Position numbers and translations under genes: made by a program | Notes under the pieces: model-generated | The model's input: only the letters and a program-made list of their open reading frames with translations | Databases searched by the model: none | What the model was told of the DNA's origin: nothing | In this document: piece by piece, positions 34,346 through 46,599 of the stretch | Position numbering within the stretch: the stretch's first letter is position 1 | Layout: every line of letters begins with the position of its first letter | Assembly (NCBI GenBank): GCA_029168955.1 | Contig: JAPDOI010000383.1 | Coordinates: 186,001-250,000, forward strand | From: Aplectana chamaeleonis | Lineage: Eukaryota > Nematoda > Chromadorea > Rhabditida > Cosmocercidae | Reading direction: 5' to 3' | DNA length: 64,000 nucleotides

Positions 34346-37180
34346 AGCACAATGGATTCAAATAGAGAGAAGCATTGGAGCCTCTTCAGAAACGCGGAAT
34401 TCCGAAGTTCCACAACAACCAAAAATGATGCGTTGAAATCCGATAAGTTCGGGAAAAGTGGGGGGAAATGGTAGAAAAAGCTCGTCATGAGCTTTTGTAG
34501 TCATTTCCGACAGATTTCCGGGATATAATGGAGCAAAGGGTTATCTGATATCGGAAGCTTTCCAGTGCTGATGTAATAATACTTTCCGAATAGCCCCCGC
34601 TCCTCGCAGTCGTATTATCACAATCGTAGATGCGGAATAGCGATTTAAAAAAAAAACTACAATAATGAGAAAGAAGGAATCATTCTCAGAGCCGCGCCAC
34701 TTCTATAATAGTGATACATAAAACTGCGATTGGTGGGGAAATAGTAAAAAAAAACCATCGGAAATCGGAACCCCGCCTATCCCTGCTTCAAGCTGGTTCA
34801 TTATGGAATTGGAGGTTTCTGACTTTTTTTAGCACGCTCATGCACTATTTTCAGCATAAGCTTACTGGAGAATTTCGGCACAGTATCTGACAACTAATCT
34901 TCATAAAAAGCCACTCTATTTATGGGTCTGGAAGTAACAAAATCACGAGTTTCATCTATCTTACTAGGGACTGCTTTACCCATCCCGCGGCGATGAGGAA
35001 AACCATGTTGTCGCTGCTGTAGGTTTGTGACAGCACAAAAATGACCCGTGCTTGAAATTCCCTAAATGGTAGCGAGAATCCCAAAAATGACATTTTCATT
35101 GCTTCACAAAAAAAGTAAGGGTAAGGGAGTTTTTAGGGTGCTCAGAAATTCTTTTCGGATTCGGCTCAAAACTTTCCACTGCGCTGAAGCCGAATCTGGG
35201 CTCTATTCCTAGCCAGACATACGGTTACTGTAGTTTACGGTTGGCATAATGACTTTTACCTATAAATATTTACATCAATACTTCGAAAATCGGAAAATGG
35301 ACCCCAAACTGGAGTTCAGCATCCCAAATAAGAGGCTCACAGAGACATTTTGAATCAAATGTGAGACCTTGACCGAGCTACCGTACGCCCACGGTTATAT
35401 ACCGTAATCCGAGGATTATCGATAAATCGAACACATATTTGTGTTAAGCAGCCCAAATAACCCCTATGTAGAAGTTTTAAGACGATTTGATGGTAGCATT
35501 CTCGAAATGATTAAAAGTCGCGTTTGGCCAGCAAAATTTCTCCCATTTTAAAGCTTAGAACCAAATCAGATGGAATTTCCCAAATATTGACAAATATGCC
35601 TCAGATTCGTAAGCAGCACCCAAAACAACCCATACGAATAAGTTTTAAGCTCAATCCGAGACAATTTTTTGTACGCCCTGAAAATTGCCATTCGTGTCCC
35701 CTTTTCTCTTCGCAGAGCTAAGAGAATGCACATTTTTGAAAATCTCCTGTAAATCTCCAAGGCATCCAGGGGATTTTGAAAACGGACCATCAATGTTGTG
35801 TCCCATACCTACAACAATCAAAATATGGTTTTATAAAAACCTTCGGGAAATGTAAGCTAAGCCCTAATTAGTCACTTTTAAAGACAAAATCAAACAGATA
35901 TCGAATTAAGTTTGGTGAGAGTCAGACTGATATCGTGTCTTGAGGTAGAGTAGATTATATTTTCGGGTTCAAATGTGACATTATGTACCACAGTATATTT
36001 TACTAGCCAGGTGAAAAGGCCAAGATTGCAATCTCTGCACTCTCTAGTCGCAACAGGGAATGAGGTTCAGACTCAGGCAGTATGTGGAACAGTTCCGGTA
36101 AATCGACATTTGAGGGAAAAAATGATACAGGTAGCTTCTGTACAAGGCTCCTGATCAAATGTATATGATTTTTATACAATATCGATTAGCAGGCGAAGAT
36201 CTGCAGTATAGCGTGAGTTCAGTAATGTCAGCCCCCGAAGCATGCAAGACTCAGAATTGATTAATTATGAATAGGCACAGCTGCCACATCGTTCGGAAAA
36301 ATTTTCATGCCAATTCAACAAACAGGCGCCTCTGCGTCGAGGCCCGCGCCCTGACCTCCACTAGATCGTGATAGAGGTTTGACGCACAACCTTACTCTAT
36401 CACTCATGCACGTAAATATTCGGTCGAAGATTAGCTGAACTCCGAATCAGGATACTTCACATCATGAAAGGAGTAAGGAAACACTATAGCTTTGCGATAA
36501 AGCCTTTGAATTGGAGATAGTGATAACGAGAAGGACCATGGATTATACTGTGGCCCGAAAAGGAAGTTTTGGAATAATAGGGCTTTGAATCACGCAAAAA
36601 TAATGGAGATGGCGGCTATTCGATTAAGTCAGATACATACGTTAAAATTACAGTGCGTTTCAAAACTATAAAAGCACCCATTTTCGTGAAATTCTGAAAC
36701 TCTATCCGTATGGAGAAGAGCCTAGTTCAGTATTCAAGTACCCTCCTTACATGTACTCTGCCATGATCTGATCCTAACTCTCCTTCTAGTTTCTATCAGA
36801 AATATTTTTGAAGCTTTTTTTGATTTCACACTGTTTCAAAACTATAAAGGGACTAAAGGAATACTTGTTGTTGTTGTTGTTGTTGTTGATAGCGTCACAG
36901 TCGCTCGCCCATTCCTTACTGAAGCATTATTTATTAGTCCTATTTTACTGCAGTTTACCGTGAATTAGTGCTCTCTCCCAAAAATCACGGTCACGTGGAC
37001 GTGTTGCAAGAAACTGAACACTCCATGGGAGAAACGGCTGCAATTGAGGTATTCTTTCAATTGCATTGGCACACTAGTATTTTACTAGGTTACATGGAGA
37101 ACCAGGAACACTAGAGTACCGCGTGTCGAAGTAAGGGCGAGAACAGCGGATATGTTGACAATTGCCGAGTAACACGTTCG
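34346..37180. other. Anonymous DNA with diverged dispersed motifs
   Basis: Between about 35100 and 35800 there are inverted relatives of the motif seen inside 16684-17782 (CAGCACCCAAAACAACCCAT, CAGCCCAAATAACCCCTATG). A (TTG)8-type microsatellite lies at about 36868-36892. No gene was recognised; frames are short. Confidence 0.4.
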
Positions 37181-37182
37181 GC

Positions 37183-37586
37183 TTAGAGCAGGTCCGTGAC
37201 AATTTCTAGCCGGATTTCTCCAGAACGGTTATCTTGAGGTGAATCTAACAAATCGGAAACATTGATAAAGATGCCAAAAGGTCTGCATCGCCGGGAGGAC
37301 ATAAAAAAGCTGCTCAGGTGTTCACTACCAAAAAGGATTTTGCCGATAAAACTGGTGAAGACGTCATACTCGGACGTGCCCTCATCCTGATCATTACCAG
37401 ACACTTTTTCGCATTCATGGGGTCTATTCCGATTAGGTTAGCGATAAATTGGACGAGTCTCATGACTTTCCCCACTTCTAACGCCTTTTGAAGAAGATAC
37501 CATTGTTGTCCCGTCGTTAAATTTTTGATACATGCTCGATGACGGATTCTTCGACTAAATCTTGCATGGACACATGCCGTCGGCAC
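37183..37586 (-). pseudogene. Unrecognised coding-like sequence with a frameshift
   Basis: Two minus-strand frames meet. The first (37586 to about 37400) includes QWYLLQKALEVGKVMRLVQF and IANLIGIDPMNAKKC. The second (37404-37183) includes YDVFTSFIGKILFGSEHLSS and FGIFINVSDLLDSPQDNRSG, and ends at a TAA. Both have strongly protein-like composition and join near 37400 with a change of frame. There is no room for a normal intron at the join, so a frameshifted relic is the simplest reading. I do not recognise the family. It could also be two exons whose boundaries I have misplaced. Confidence 0.4.
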
Positions 37587-37719
37587 GGATCGCGCTGATA
37601 CTATGCGTTCGTTATTTTGGCTTGGCGCAAACTCGGTGCACGTATGTTATAACATATGCGCACCGAGTTTGCGCAACCGCGCACCAAGGAACGCAAAGTA
37701 TCATTGCGATTCGTGCCGA
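37580..37719. mobile_element. 140-bp palindrome, family M copy 1
   Basis: TCGGCACGGATCGCGCTGAT on the left is the inverse of ATCATTGCGATTCGTGCCGA on the right. Inside, GGCGCAAACTCGGTGCACGT faces CGCACCGAGTTTGCGC. Related arms occur at 26427-27103 and 49930-49991. No coding role. Confidence 0.7.
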
Positions 37720-38016
37720 GTGTACATGTTCTTTTCTGCCCGTAATCAGACCAGTATCCCGATTGTCGAATATTATGTCTCTCCGAATAAATTGAACAAC
37801 ACCCAGTACTCGAAAAAAAACGGAAGAATTTATTTCCGTAAATGGATCAAATGTTTGAAAAACGAGGTGAAGATGTCTCAAATGGAACGAACCCTCCACA
37901 AGGGCAAAACAAAAGTCTCGAAGGAGTTGATTATCGGCAGAAATAATAAAATTGATCAGAAGTTTAAGAAAGTCGCTTTTTCTTATCAAGAACAATCCAG
38001 ACAGAAATCCCCTTAA

Positions 38017-38500
38017 AGGCAGTGCTCACGATAATCTTTGATTTTGAGATTAATAGCTAAATCGATTGTTCGGCCTCCGGGTAGAACTGAACAGACGAAG
38101 AAACCGAGAAAAACGCACCTGAAGAGCACAAAGTCCTTTACTCTCACCCCGCCTCTTTACTCTCACAGGAACTGTTTGTGGTGACAATGAAATCTTTTGT
38201 GGACCCAAGCTTTAATATTCTCCTTTTGCTGTTGCTCAGTTCTTTGCTTAAGGCCCTAACTAATCCTGCTTTGCATAAAATAATCCTCTATTTTTGATTC
38301 ACCCAATCTTCCACAGGTGACAACCACTATGAACATGTTCATCAAGCAGGGCAACTAGTCCACGTTATAGAATATTGTCACTGAAATACGACGTTTTAAT
38401 GCGTTTCTCGCCGTTTCTTCGTAATTCTGGTAACACTTGGAGGCCAAAGCATTGCTTTATGGGAAGAAATCGGCGACGAAAATTATCGTGAACACTGCCT
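38017..38500. mobile_element. TTAA-flanked MITE, family A copy 5
   Basis: The left flank is TTAA, then AGGCAGTGCTCACGATAA. The right end is ATTATCGTGAACACTGCCT, then TCAA, one base from TTAA. The interior is diverged from the other copies. No gene. Confidence 0.75.
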
Positions 38501-38860
38501 TCAAGAAAGGAATATCGAATATTAGTTAACAATAGAAAAAATTCCAACGTCTACACCTATTTATTCAATAAAAATAGAATTAACCGTGTCTCTTATAGTT
38601 AGGGATCGAAAGGTCGAGTAAATAACATCTTCCAATTCGCCCCGGACGTGTTCCTAGGACGTGTTTGAAGACACTAGCGCCTCCTGCCACGGGGCCTACA
38701 GCGCAGTGGCAGGACGCGCTGCTGTCGTCAAACACGTCCGAAGCTCGGTTTCCGCTCTAAATCAATCAAGTCTACCACTCCTCGAGATCAGTGAGGTTGG
38801 TTTCACATTTGCCTGGAAGGGTAAGAACGCTGGCTGAGACATTGGCTCGCCGCCAGAGCT

Positions 38861-39137
38861 ACTGTGCTTACCTAGGTCAAATTCCGAACCGCAATTGCGT
38901 CTCGACACGCGGCCGCGCGCTTTCGAGTCGGAAGAGTTTCCAGCGCCACACCCGCCGATCTGCCGACTCTAGGTGGGTTTTAGAAACTAGAAACTAAACA
39001 AAATCGAAGAAAACTGTATAAAAAAGCCATATAGAGTCGGCTTTGGCGCTGGAAACTCGGCCGACTCGAGCGCGTACGGCTGCAAAGCGTGTCGAGACGC
39101 AATTGCGGACCGAAATTCGGCCCAGATAAGCACAGTA
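38861..39137. mobile_element. TA-flanked palindromic MITE, family F copy 2
   Basis: The tips are TACTGTGCTTAC and GATAAGCACAGTA. CGCAATTGCGTCTCGACACG on the left is the inverse of CGTGTCGAGACGCAATTGCG on the right. Overall it matches 4051-4330, including the central TATACAGTTTT-like stretch in inverse orientation. Confidence 0.7.
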
Positions 39138-39354
39138 ATCCTCACTCCCCGCATTATGTACATACTGGTTCAATATGTATTTGAACAAAATCTCTATAAT
39201 TCGTGAGAGGAGTCGAAGGCGTGGTACATAAGGTTCTCTACAGATTGCTTAACGCCACGAGTTTTATCTCTCATCTTGAGCCTTAACAGATTATGCCGCA
39301 ACATGCATATCTAGAGGCTAAAAATCTGGAAACTGGCGAAACTAAAAACACTCA

Positions 39355-40500
39355 AGAACGCCAAGGATCTCAGTAGAGCTTTATCGCAAATGAGAAAAAG
39401 GCAAGAAGAAACAGGTACTCCTTGCGAAAAAGTTGTTTGGGATAGGGGCTTCAGTTCGACACTTCACGCCACTAAAGTCAAGCGAAGTGGTCCCGAGTAG
39501 AATTAGACCCGCGAAAGGCGAAACAACTCCCTCGGTGAGTAGACAGCCCCTATCTTACTTTGTTTCAATTTATCCAGACATTTGAATACCTAAGGGTTTT
39601 GTGGAAACCCATTTCACTAATCATATGAAGAGGCGAACATTTTTGTATTGAGTCGCCGAAAAGGACAATCGTGCCTTCTTTTTGCTAAGAAAGTGACGGA
39701 TATGGTCAACATAATGGACATGTATTTGATATATTCATACATCTCACAGAAAAGCGTTGCAGATTTGAGGAGTCACTGCTCCATAATAGCTATACCAGAC
39801 AGAAATAGTGGAGAAAGTTCATCGAAATGATCTTAAGCGGAAGTTAAGACATACCGAAATCGAAGAAAAGGAAAAAACCAGAAAAAATGAAATAGCATTA
39901 TGTACATAGGGCACCATAAAATGACAAAAAAATGTGTAAGAATCTCAAAAAAATATTGCTGAGGTATGTAGGACAGAAACCTCATTTCGGATGCCATGAA
40001 TCCTCAATAAGACTTTATTGCAAATAAGAACAGGAAGAAAAAACAAGCACCTTTTGCAAAAAAGCTTGATCCGGTTCATTCAAGCCCTCGGCTGTTCAAA
40101 GGTTGTGTCAATCCCATTCGCCCAACGATATGAAGAGGCGCATAATTTTATATATAGTGTCGTCGGAATGGGGAACAATTATACCATAACGCTTCGTTTT
40201 AGAAAAAGACGGAAATCGTCAAAATTATGAACATGTATTCGATATATGTATCTCCCAGAAAAGCGTCGCAAATCAGAGAAGTCACCGCTGCATACTAGCA
40301 ATCCCAAATAGAGATAGTGGAGAAAGTTCATCAAGACAACCTCAAGGGAAATCTAAAGCACACAAACGTCGAGAAAAAAAAGGAAACCACCCAAGAAAAT
40401 CAAGTATCATCATGTAAACACGACACCACAAAGTAACATACAAAATGTGACAAAAATCTCAAAAAAATAACCCAACAAAGACCTCATTTCGGATGAAAAT
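39355..40500. repeat. Old tandem duplication, two diverged copies
   Basis: The first copy (about 39355-39985) and second (about 39990-40500) share blocks in the same order: TTTATCGCAAATGAGAA / TTTATTGCAAATAAGAA, ATATGAAGAGGCG, AGTGGAGAAAGTTCATC, and ACCTCATTTCGGATG. The copies differ by many substitutions and by an extra stretch at 39430-39590 in the first. No coding frame survives in both. Confidence 0.55.
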
Positions 40501-41370
40501 CTACGTATTTCCTCCGACATTGCACGAATGTAAATAGTTTTTTTTTCACTCGAGAAGAAAAAGAATCATATAAAAATTTCCCTCATGTAGCGTTGCACGA
40601 CTAACAAAGATAAACTGCTCAGTGGATGAATTGCGTAAGCCGAGTGTAACAAATCGCGGACAACATCATTTACTTTTTGCTCCAACACAGCGTAGGTATA
40701 CTTAGGAAAAACATGCAACAAATCCACATTAACGGCCGCATCTATCACTTCCACTACTGAAGTCGGACTAGAAAGCGAATGCAGAAAAAATCAAATACAG
40801 CACGCGTCAAAACTTTATGCGCACCATAAACTTTGAGGCTATCGGAATTGCTCGAATGTTTCCTGTTCTGAAACTTGCACCATCAGTTTCATCAAAACGT
40901 TAAACCAACCCTGGTCATGTAACCCGTCACAATAAACTTTAGAACACAGTACCACTTTAGCACTTTGTGCGTCGGATCCATTTTAAAACCGAAGCGAGTA
41001 ACCTAAGAGCCATACCCGCAACAAAATTGTGATTTAGCTTCGATCCGGCCCCGCGCGTAACCGCTTTTTCTAAATCTAAGTTCAAAGTGAACCTAGAAGT
41101 CAGCTCTGAATTGCATTGAAAAGAGCGCGAAAATTGGTGATTTACCTCCAGAGTGACTTGGAATTGTGGTGAGCGCGAAGCGCTCACCAGGATTTGGCTT
41201 TGATCTCTTCCCGCGCGGATGCCCTACAATGAGATCACCTATTCATACCGTCAACAGAGGTATGAGCTGTACACTATTCGACGCGCTGCAAGAAATTACA
41301 TATGTGTGCAACTTTTCATCCCAACTGGTCCCCGCTTTCTAAAGTTATGACCTCTCAAAGTACGCAAAAA
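40500..41370. other. Anonymous DNA
   Basis: No gene or element was recognised. A short inverted pair GAGCGCGAAG / CTTCGGTT-like near 41175 is not convincing. Confidence 0.35.
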
Positions 41371-41378
41371 CGTTCTCC

Positions 41379-41455
41379 ACCACCGCCTCCGCCTCCGCCT
41401 CCGCCTCCGCCTCCGCCTCCGCCACCGCCTCCGCCTCCGCCTCCACCTCCGTCCG
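41379..41455. repeat. (CCGCCT)n simple repeat
   Basis: A hexanucleotide CCGCCT/CCACCG tract of about 75 bp. It gives a polyproline frame on the plus strand and a polyarginine/tryptophan frame on the minus strand, neither convincing as protein. Confidence 0.85.
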
Positions 41456-41649
41456 TCGAAAACCATTTTTTTGGAAGGCGTGGACCAAATCGCTCGAAAA
41501 TTTGTGACTAGAGGTAATCGGCCACGGGAATGACGAAAATAATTGTCAGATTTCACCATAATGACTTCTGGGCCCCTAACGGGCGTTTGAAACTCGGAAA
41601 CCGGCCTCTCAAGAATAGTTTATGAAAATGGTGGGTTTTTCGTTATCAG

Positions 41650-41828
41650 TCATTGTTTTCTTAGACTCCATATAAACACCTTGCTCTCCAGGGTGGTGTA
41701 CTTTGAACGTCCGGCTCGGAAGAGGACGCTGTGCGGGTTGATGTACTTGACCGCGGCGCGTATTCGTTCAAAGCGCACCATCGATAAGAACGCGTCGCAG
41801 GATGTGCTGAAGTGTCGGTTGACTATGT
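41650..41828 (-). pseudogene. Possible transposase-type helix-turn-helix fragment at the edge of the 42-bp satellite
   Basis: Reading leftward out of the satellite, about 60 non-repeat residues continue to a TGA. They include RFERIRAAVKYINPHSVLF and GRSKYTTLESKVFIWSLRKQ. The second block has the spacing of aromatic, LE and W residues seen in CENP-B-type DNA-binding domains of pogo/Tigger and Tc5-like transposases. That is a weak resemblance from memory, not a search result. No catalytic domain follows. It could be an unrelated exon. Confidence 0.3.
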
Positions 41829-41830
41829 GA

Positions 41831-44800
41831 GACCTCAGTAGGGGTGTGCAGGACGTCGTAGAATGTGGGCAGGGCCTCAGTAGGAGTATGCAGGACATCA
41901 TCGAACGAGGACCTTAGTAGGAGTGTGCAGGACATCATGGAACGTGTGCAGGACCCCAGTAGGGGTGTGCAGGACGTCGTAGAATGTGTGCAGGACCTCA
42001 GTAGGAGTGGGCAGGACATCATGGGACCTGTGCAGGACCGTATTAGGAGTGGACAGGACATCATGGGACGTGTGCAGGACATCATGGAACGTGTGCAAGA
42101 CCTTAGTAGGAGTGTGCAGGACATCATGGGACCTGTGCAGGACCTCAGTAGGAGTGTGCAGGACATCATGGATCGTGTGCAAGACGTTAGTAGGAGTGTG
42201 CAGGACATCATGGGACCTGTGCAGGACCTCAGTAGGAGTGTGCAGGACATCATGGAACGTGTGCAGGACCGTATTAGGAGTGGACAGGACATCATGGAAC
42301 GTGTGCAGGACCTTAGTAGGAGTGTGCAGGACATCATGGGACCTGTGCAGGACCTCAGTAGGAGTGTGCAGGACATCATGGATCGTGTGCAAGACGTTAG
42401 TAGGAGTGTGCAGGACATCATGGGACCTGTGCAGGACCTCAGTAGGAGTGGGCAGGACATCATGGAACGTGTGCAAGACCTTAGTAGGAGTGTGCAGGAC
42501 ATCATGGGACCTGTGCAGGACCGTATTAGGAGTGGACAGGACATCATGGGACGTGTGCAGGACATCATGGAACGTGTGCAAGACCTTAGTAGGAGTGTGC
42601 AGGACATCATGGGACCTGTGCAGGACCTCAGTAGGAGTGTGCAGGACATCATGGAACGTGTGCAGGACCTTAGTAGGAGTGTGCAGGACATCACGGGACC
42701 TGTGCAGGACCTCAGTAGGAGTGTGCAGGACATCATGGAACGTGTGCAAGACCTTAGTAGGAGTGTGCAGGACATCATGGGACCTGTGCAGGACCTCAGT
42801 AGGAGTGTGCAGGACATCATGGGACCTGTGCAAGGCCTCAGTTGGAGTGTGCAGGACATCATGGATCGTGTGCAAGACGTTAGTAGGAGTGTGCAGGACA
42901 TCATGGGACCTGTGCAGGACCTCAGTAGGAGTGTGCAGGACATCATGGAACGTGTGCAGGACCGTATTAGGAGTGGACAGGACATCATGGGACGTGTGCA
43001 GGACATCATGGAACGTGTGCAAGACCTTAGTAGGAGTGTGCAGGACATCATGGGACCTGTGCAGGACCTCAGTAGGAGTGTGCAGGACATCATGGATCGT
43101 GTGCAAGACGTTAGTAGGAGTGTGCAGGACATCATGGGACCTGTGCAGGACCTCAGTAGGAGTGTGCAGGACATCATGGAACGTGTGCAGGACCGTATTA
43201 GGAGTGGACAGGACATCATGGAACGTGTGCAGGACCTTAGTAGGAGTGTGCAGGACATCATGGGACCTGTGCAGGACCTCAGTAGGAGTGTGCAGGACAT
43301 CATGGAACGTGTGCAGGACCGTATTAGGAGTGTGCAGGACACCATGGGACCTGTGCAGGACCTCAGTAGGAGTGTGCAGGACATCATTGTACGTGTGCAG
43401 GACCGTAGTATAAGTGGGCAGGACATCATGGGACGTGTGCAAGACCTTAGTAGGAGTGTGCAGGACATCATGGGACCTGTGCAGGACCTCAGTAGCAGTG
43501 TGCAGGACATCATGGAACGTGTGCAAGACCTTAGTAGGAGTGTGCAGGACATCATGGGACCTGTGCAGGACCTCAGTAGGAGTGTGCAGGACATCATGGG
43601 ACCTGTGCAGGACCTCAGTAGGAGTGTGCAGGACATCATGGATCGTGTGCAAGGCCTTAGTAGGAGTGTGCAGGACATCATGGGACCTATGCAGGACCTC
43701 AGTAGGAGTGTGCAGGACATCACGGAACGTGTGCAGGACCGTAGTAGGAGTGGGCAGGACATCATGGAACGTGTGCAAGACCTTAGTAGGAGTGTGCAGG
43801 ACATCATGGGACCTGTGCAGGACCTCAGTAGGAGTGTGCAGGACATCATGGAACGTGTGCAAGACCTTAGTAGGAGTGTGCAGGACATCATGGGACCTGT
43901 GCAGGACCTCAGTAGGAGTGTGCAGGACATCATGGATCGTGTGCAAGACGTTAGTAGGAGTGTGCAGGACATCATGGGACCTGTGCAGGACCTCAGTAGG
44001 AGTGTGCAGGACATCATGGGACCTGTGCAGGACCTCAGTAGGAGTGTGCAGGACATCATGGATCGTGTGCAGGACATCATGGAACGTGTGCAAGACCTTA
44101 GTAGGAGTGTGCAGGACATCATGGGACCTGTGCAGGACCTCAGTAGGAGTGTGCAGGACATCATGGATCGTGTGCAAGACGTTAGTAGGAGTGTGCAGGA
44201 CATCATGGGACCTGTGCAGGACCTCAGTAGGAGTGTGCAGGACATCATGGAACGTGTGCAGGACCGTATTAGGAGTGGACAGGACATCATGGAACGTGTG
44301 CAGGACCTTAGTAGGAGTGTGCAGGACATCATGGGACCTGTGCAGGACCTCAGTAGGAGTGTGCAGGACATCATGGAACGTGTGCAAACCCTTAGTAGGA
44401 GTGTGCAGGACACCATGGGACCTGTGCAGGACCTCAGTAGGAGTGTGCAGGACATCATTGTACGTGTGCAGGACCGTAGTATAAGTGGGCAGGACATCAT
44501 GGGACGTGTGCAAGACCTTAGTAGGAGTGTGCAGGACATCATGGGACCTGTGCAGGACCTCAGTAGGAGTGTGCAGGACATCATGGAACGTGTGCAAGAC
44601 CTTAGTAGGAGTGTGCAGGACATCATGGGACCTGTGCAGGACCTCAGTAGGAGTGTGCAGGACATCATGGGACCTGTGCAGGACCTCAGTAGGAGTGTGC
44701 AGGACATCATGGATCGTGTGCAAGACCTTAGTAGGAGTGTGCAGGACACCATGGGACCTGTGCAGGACCTCAGTAGGAGTGTGCAGGACATCATTGTACG

Positions 44801-45820
44801 TGTGCAGGACCGTAGTATAAGTGGGCAGGACATCATGGAACGTGTGCAAGACCTTAGTAGGAGTGTGCAGGACATCATGGGACCTGTGCAGGACCTCAGT
44901 AGGAGTGTGCAGGACATCATGGAACGTGTGCAAGACCTTAGTAGGAGTGTGCAGGACATCATGGGACCTGTGCAGGACCTCAGTAGGAGTGTGCAGGACA
45001 TCATGGGACCTGTGCAGGACCTCAGTAGGAGTGTGCAGGACATCATGGGACCTGTGCAGGACCTCAGTAGGAGTGTGCAGGACATCATGGGACCTGTGCA
45101 GGACCTCAGTAGGAGTGTGCAGGACATCATGGATCGTGTGCAAGACCTTAGTAGGAGTGTGCAGGACACCATGGGACCTGTGCAGGACCTCAGTAGGAGT
45201 GTGCAGGACATCATTGTAAGTGTGCAGGACCGTAGTATAAGTGGGCAGGACATCATGGGACGTGTGCAGGACCCCAGAAGGGGTGTGCAGGACATCATGG
45301 GACCTCTGCAGGACCTCAGTAGGGGTGTGCAGGACATCATGGATCGTGTGCAAGACCTTAGTAGGAGTGTGCAGGACACCATGGGACCTGTGCAGGACCT
45401 CAGTAGGGGTGTGCAGGACATCATGGAACGTGTGCAAAACTTTAGTAGGAGTGGGCAGGACATCATGGGACGTGTGCAGGACCCCAGAAGGGTGTGCAGG
45501 ACATCATGGGACCTGTGCAGGACCTCCGTAGGGGTGTGCAGGACATCATGGATCGTGTGCAAGACCATAGTAGGAGTGTGCAGGACACCATGGGACCTGT
45601 GCAGGACCTCAGTAGGAGTGTGCAGGACAACATTGTACGTGTGCAGGACCGTAGTAGACGTGGGCAGGACATCATGGGACGTGTGCAGGACCCCAGAAGG
45701 GGTGTGCAGGACATCATGGAACGTGTGCAAGACCTTAGTAGGAGTGTGCAGGACATCATGGGACCTGTGCAGGACCTCAGTAGGAGTGTGCAGGACATCA
45801 TGGGACCTGTGCAGGACCTC
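41831..45820. repeat. 42-bp satellite, about 95 units with 21-bp substructure
   Basis: The basic 21-bp module alternates between two forms, read on the plus strand as VQDLSRS and VQDIMGP (variants VQDIMER, VQDIMDR, VQDVSRS, VQDRIRS, VQDRSIS). The span, about 3990 bp, equals about 95 periods. Higher-order structure is present: a block with ACACCATGGGACC, then ATTGTACGTG, then GTAGTATAAGTGG recurs with its ACC at about 43341, 44412, 44748, 45168, 45378 and 45587. The spacings are 1071, 336, 420, 210 and 209. Four of six reading frames lack stops because the unit itself has none, giving 1320-codon frames on both strands. A one-base deletion near 45490 and another indel near 41905 shift frame, which argues for non-coding satellite. 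Confidence 0.95.
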
Positions 45821-45849
45821 CGTTTAATGTCCAGGACACCGTATGCAAG

Positions 45850-46150
45850 TCATGCCTCCGAATCAACAAGAGCGATAGGCAAGTGCGCCAGAACAAGGCT
45901 ATCGTAATCTCACTCGAGTTGGCTCTAAAATTTTCTAAGTTCTGACTCCGAATTCGCTACATCTTCACCACCGGTGGTGTTGTTTTTCTGCTTTGTAGTC
46001 CAGGCAGATCCTCAACTGCTGAACTCTGGAGAAGGACTGTGACACACCGCTCTCTACTTCTTTTATCTTTATCATTGATCAATTGGGTATCATCAAATTT
46101 GTTTAAGAGAGCCGAATAACATCATTCCTAAGGTTACGGTAGTCCTCTTC
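45850..46150. other. Anonymous DNA right of the satellite
   Basis: No gene was recognised. A small palindrome CACCACCGGTGGTG lies at about 45969-45982. Confidence 0.35.
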
Positions 46151-46154
46151 TAGC

Positions 46155-46598
46155 GCACTTAACTATCGTTCGTGCTGGAAATCAATTTCCATTTTCAGGC
46201 TCAATTTTATGATTGAGCCCGGTAGACCACACTGGTAAACTTTGGCGCGTCAAAAATGTTGGACGATGAGGTTGGAAGGCGTCAAAGATTAATATCCGCA
46301 ACCAATTCTCACCAGTCTTCTAGCACTTTTTCCTAGAATGTTGGTGCGACCGTAAGACAACAGGAAAAATAGTTACGGCACGAACTCCACATGCAAAAAA
46401 ACTCTTAAAATGATTTTGGCGCGAAATTCAAATTCGTATTTACAATGTGTTCCGATTGACTTTTCTTTAATGAAGAAGGGAGTTGAAAGAAGAATGAAGG
46501 TTTTTCATGGGCCCCTTCAACATTTTCGTTCACTAGAGGGGCCAAGCTACGCAAAAACATGAAAAAATAATATACGGTTTTCTGCGCGTACGATGTAT
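46155..46598. mobile_element. Single arm of the family N inverted-repeat element
   Basis: It matches the arms of 32978-33908. GTGCTGGAAATCAATTTCCA begins it, CCACATGCAAAAAAACTC and ACATTTTCGTTCACTA-like blocks follow, and TTCTGCGCGTACGATG ends it. It is a solo arm, flanked on both sides by TTAACTATCGTTC, which may be a target duplication or a local repeat. Confidence 0.55.
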
Positions 46599-46599
46599 T

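Noticed and set aside
41296..41559. Polyproline and poly-Arg/Trp frames
   Set aside because: They read the CCGCCT simple repeat; flanking residues show no domain.
41768..45827. 1,320-codon open frames on both strands, and 1,179- and 475-codon frames in other phases
   Set aside because: They arise because the 42-bp unit has no stop in four of six frames. Single-base indels shift frame within the array, and opposite-strand frames of equal length cannot all be genes.
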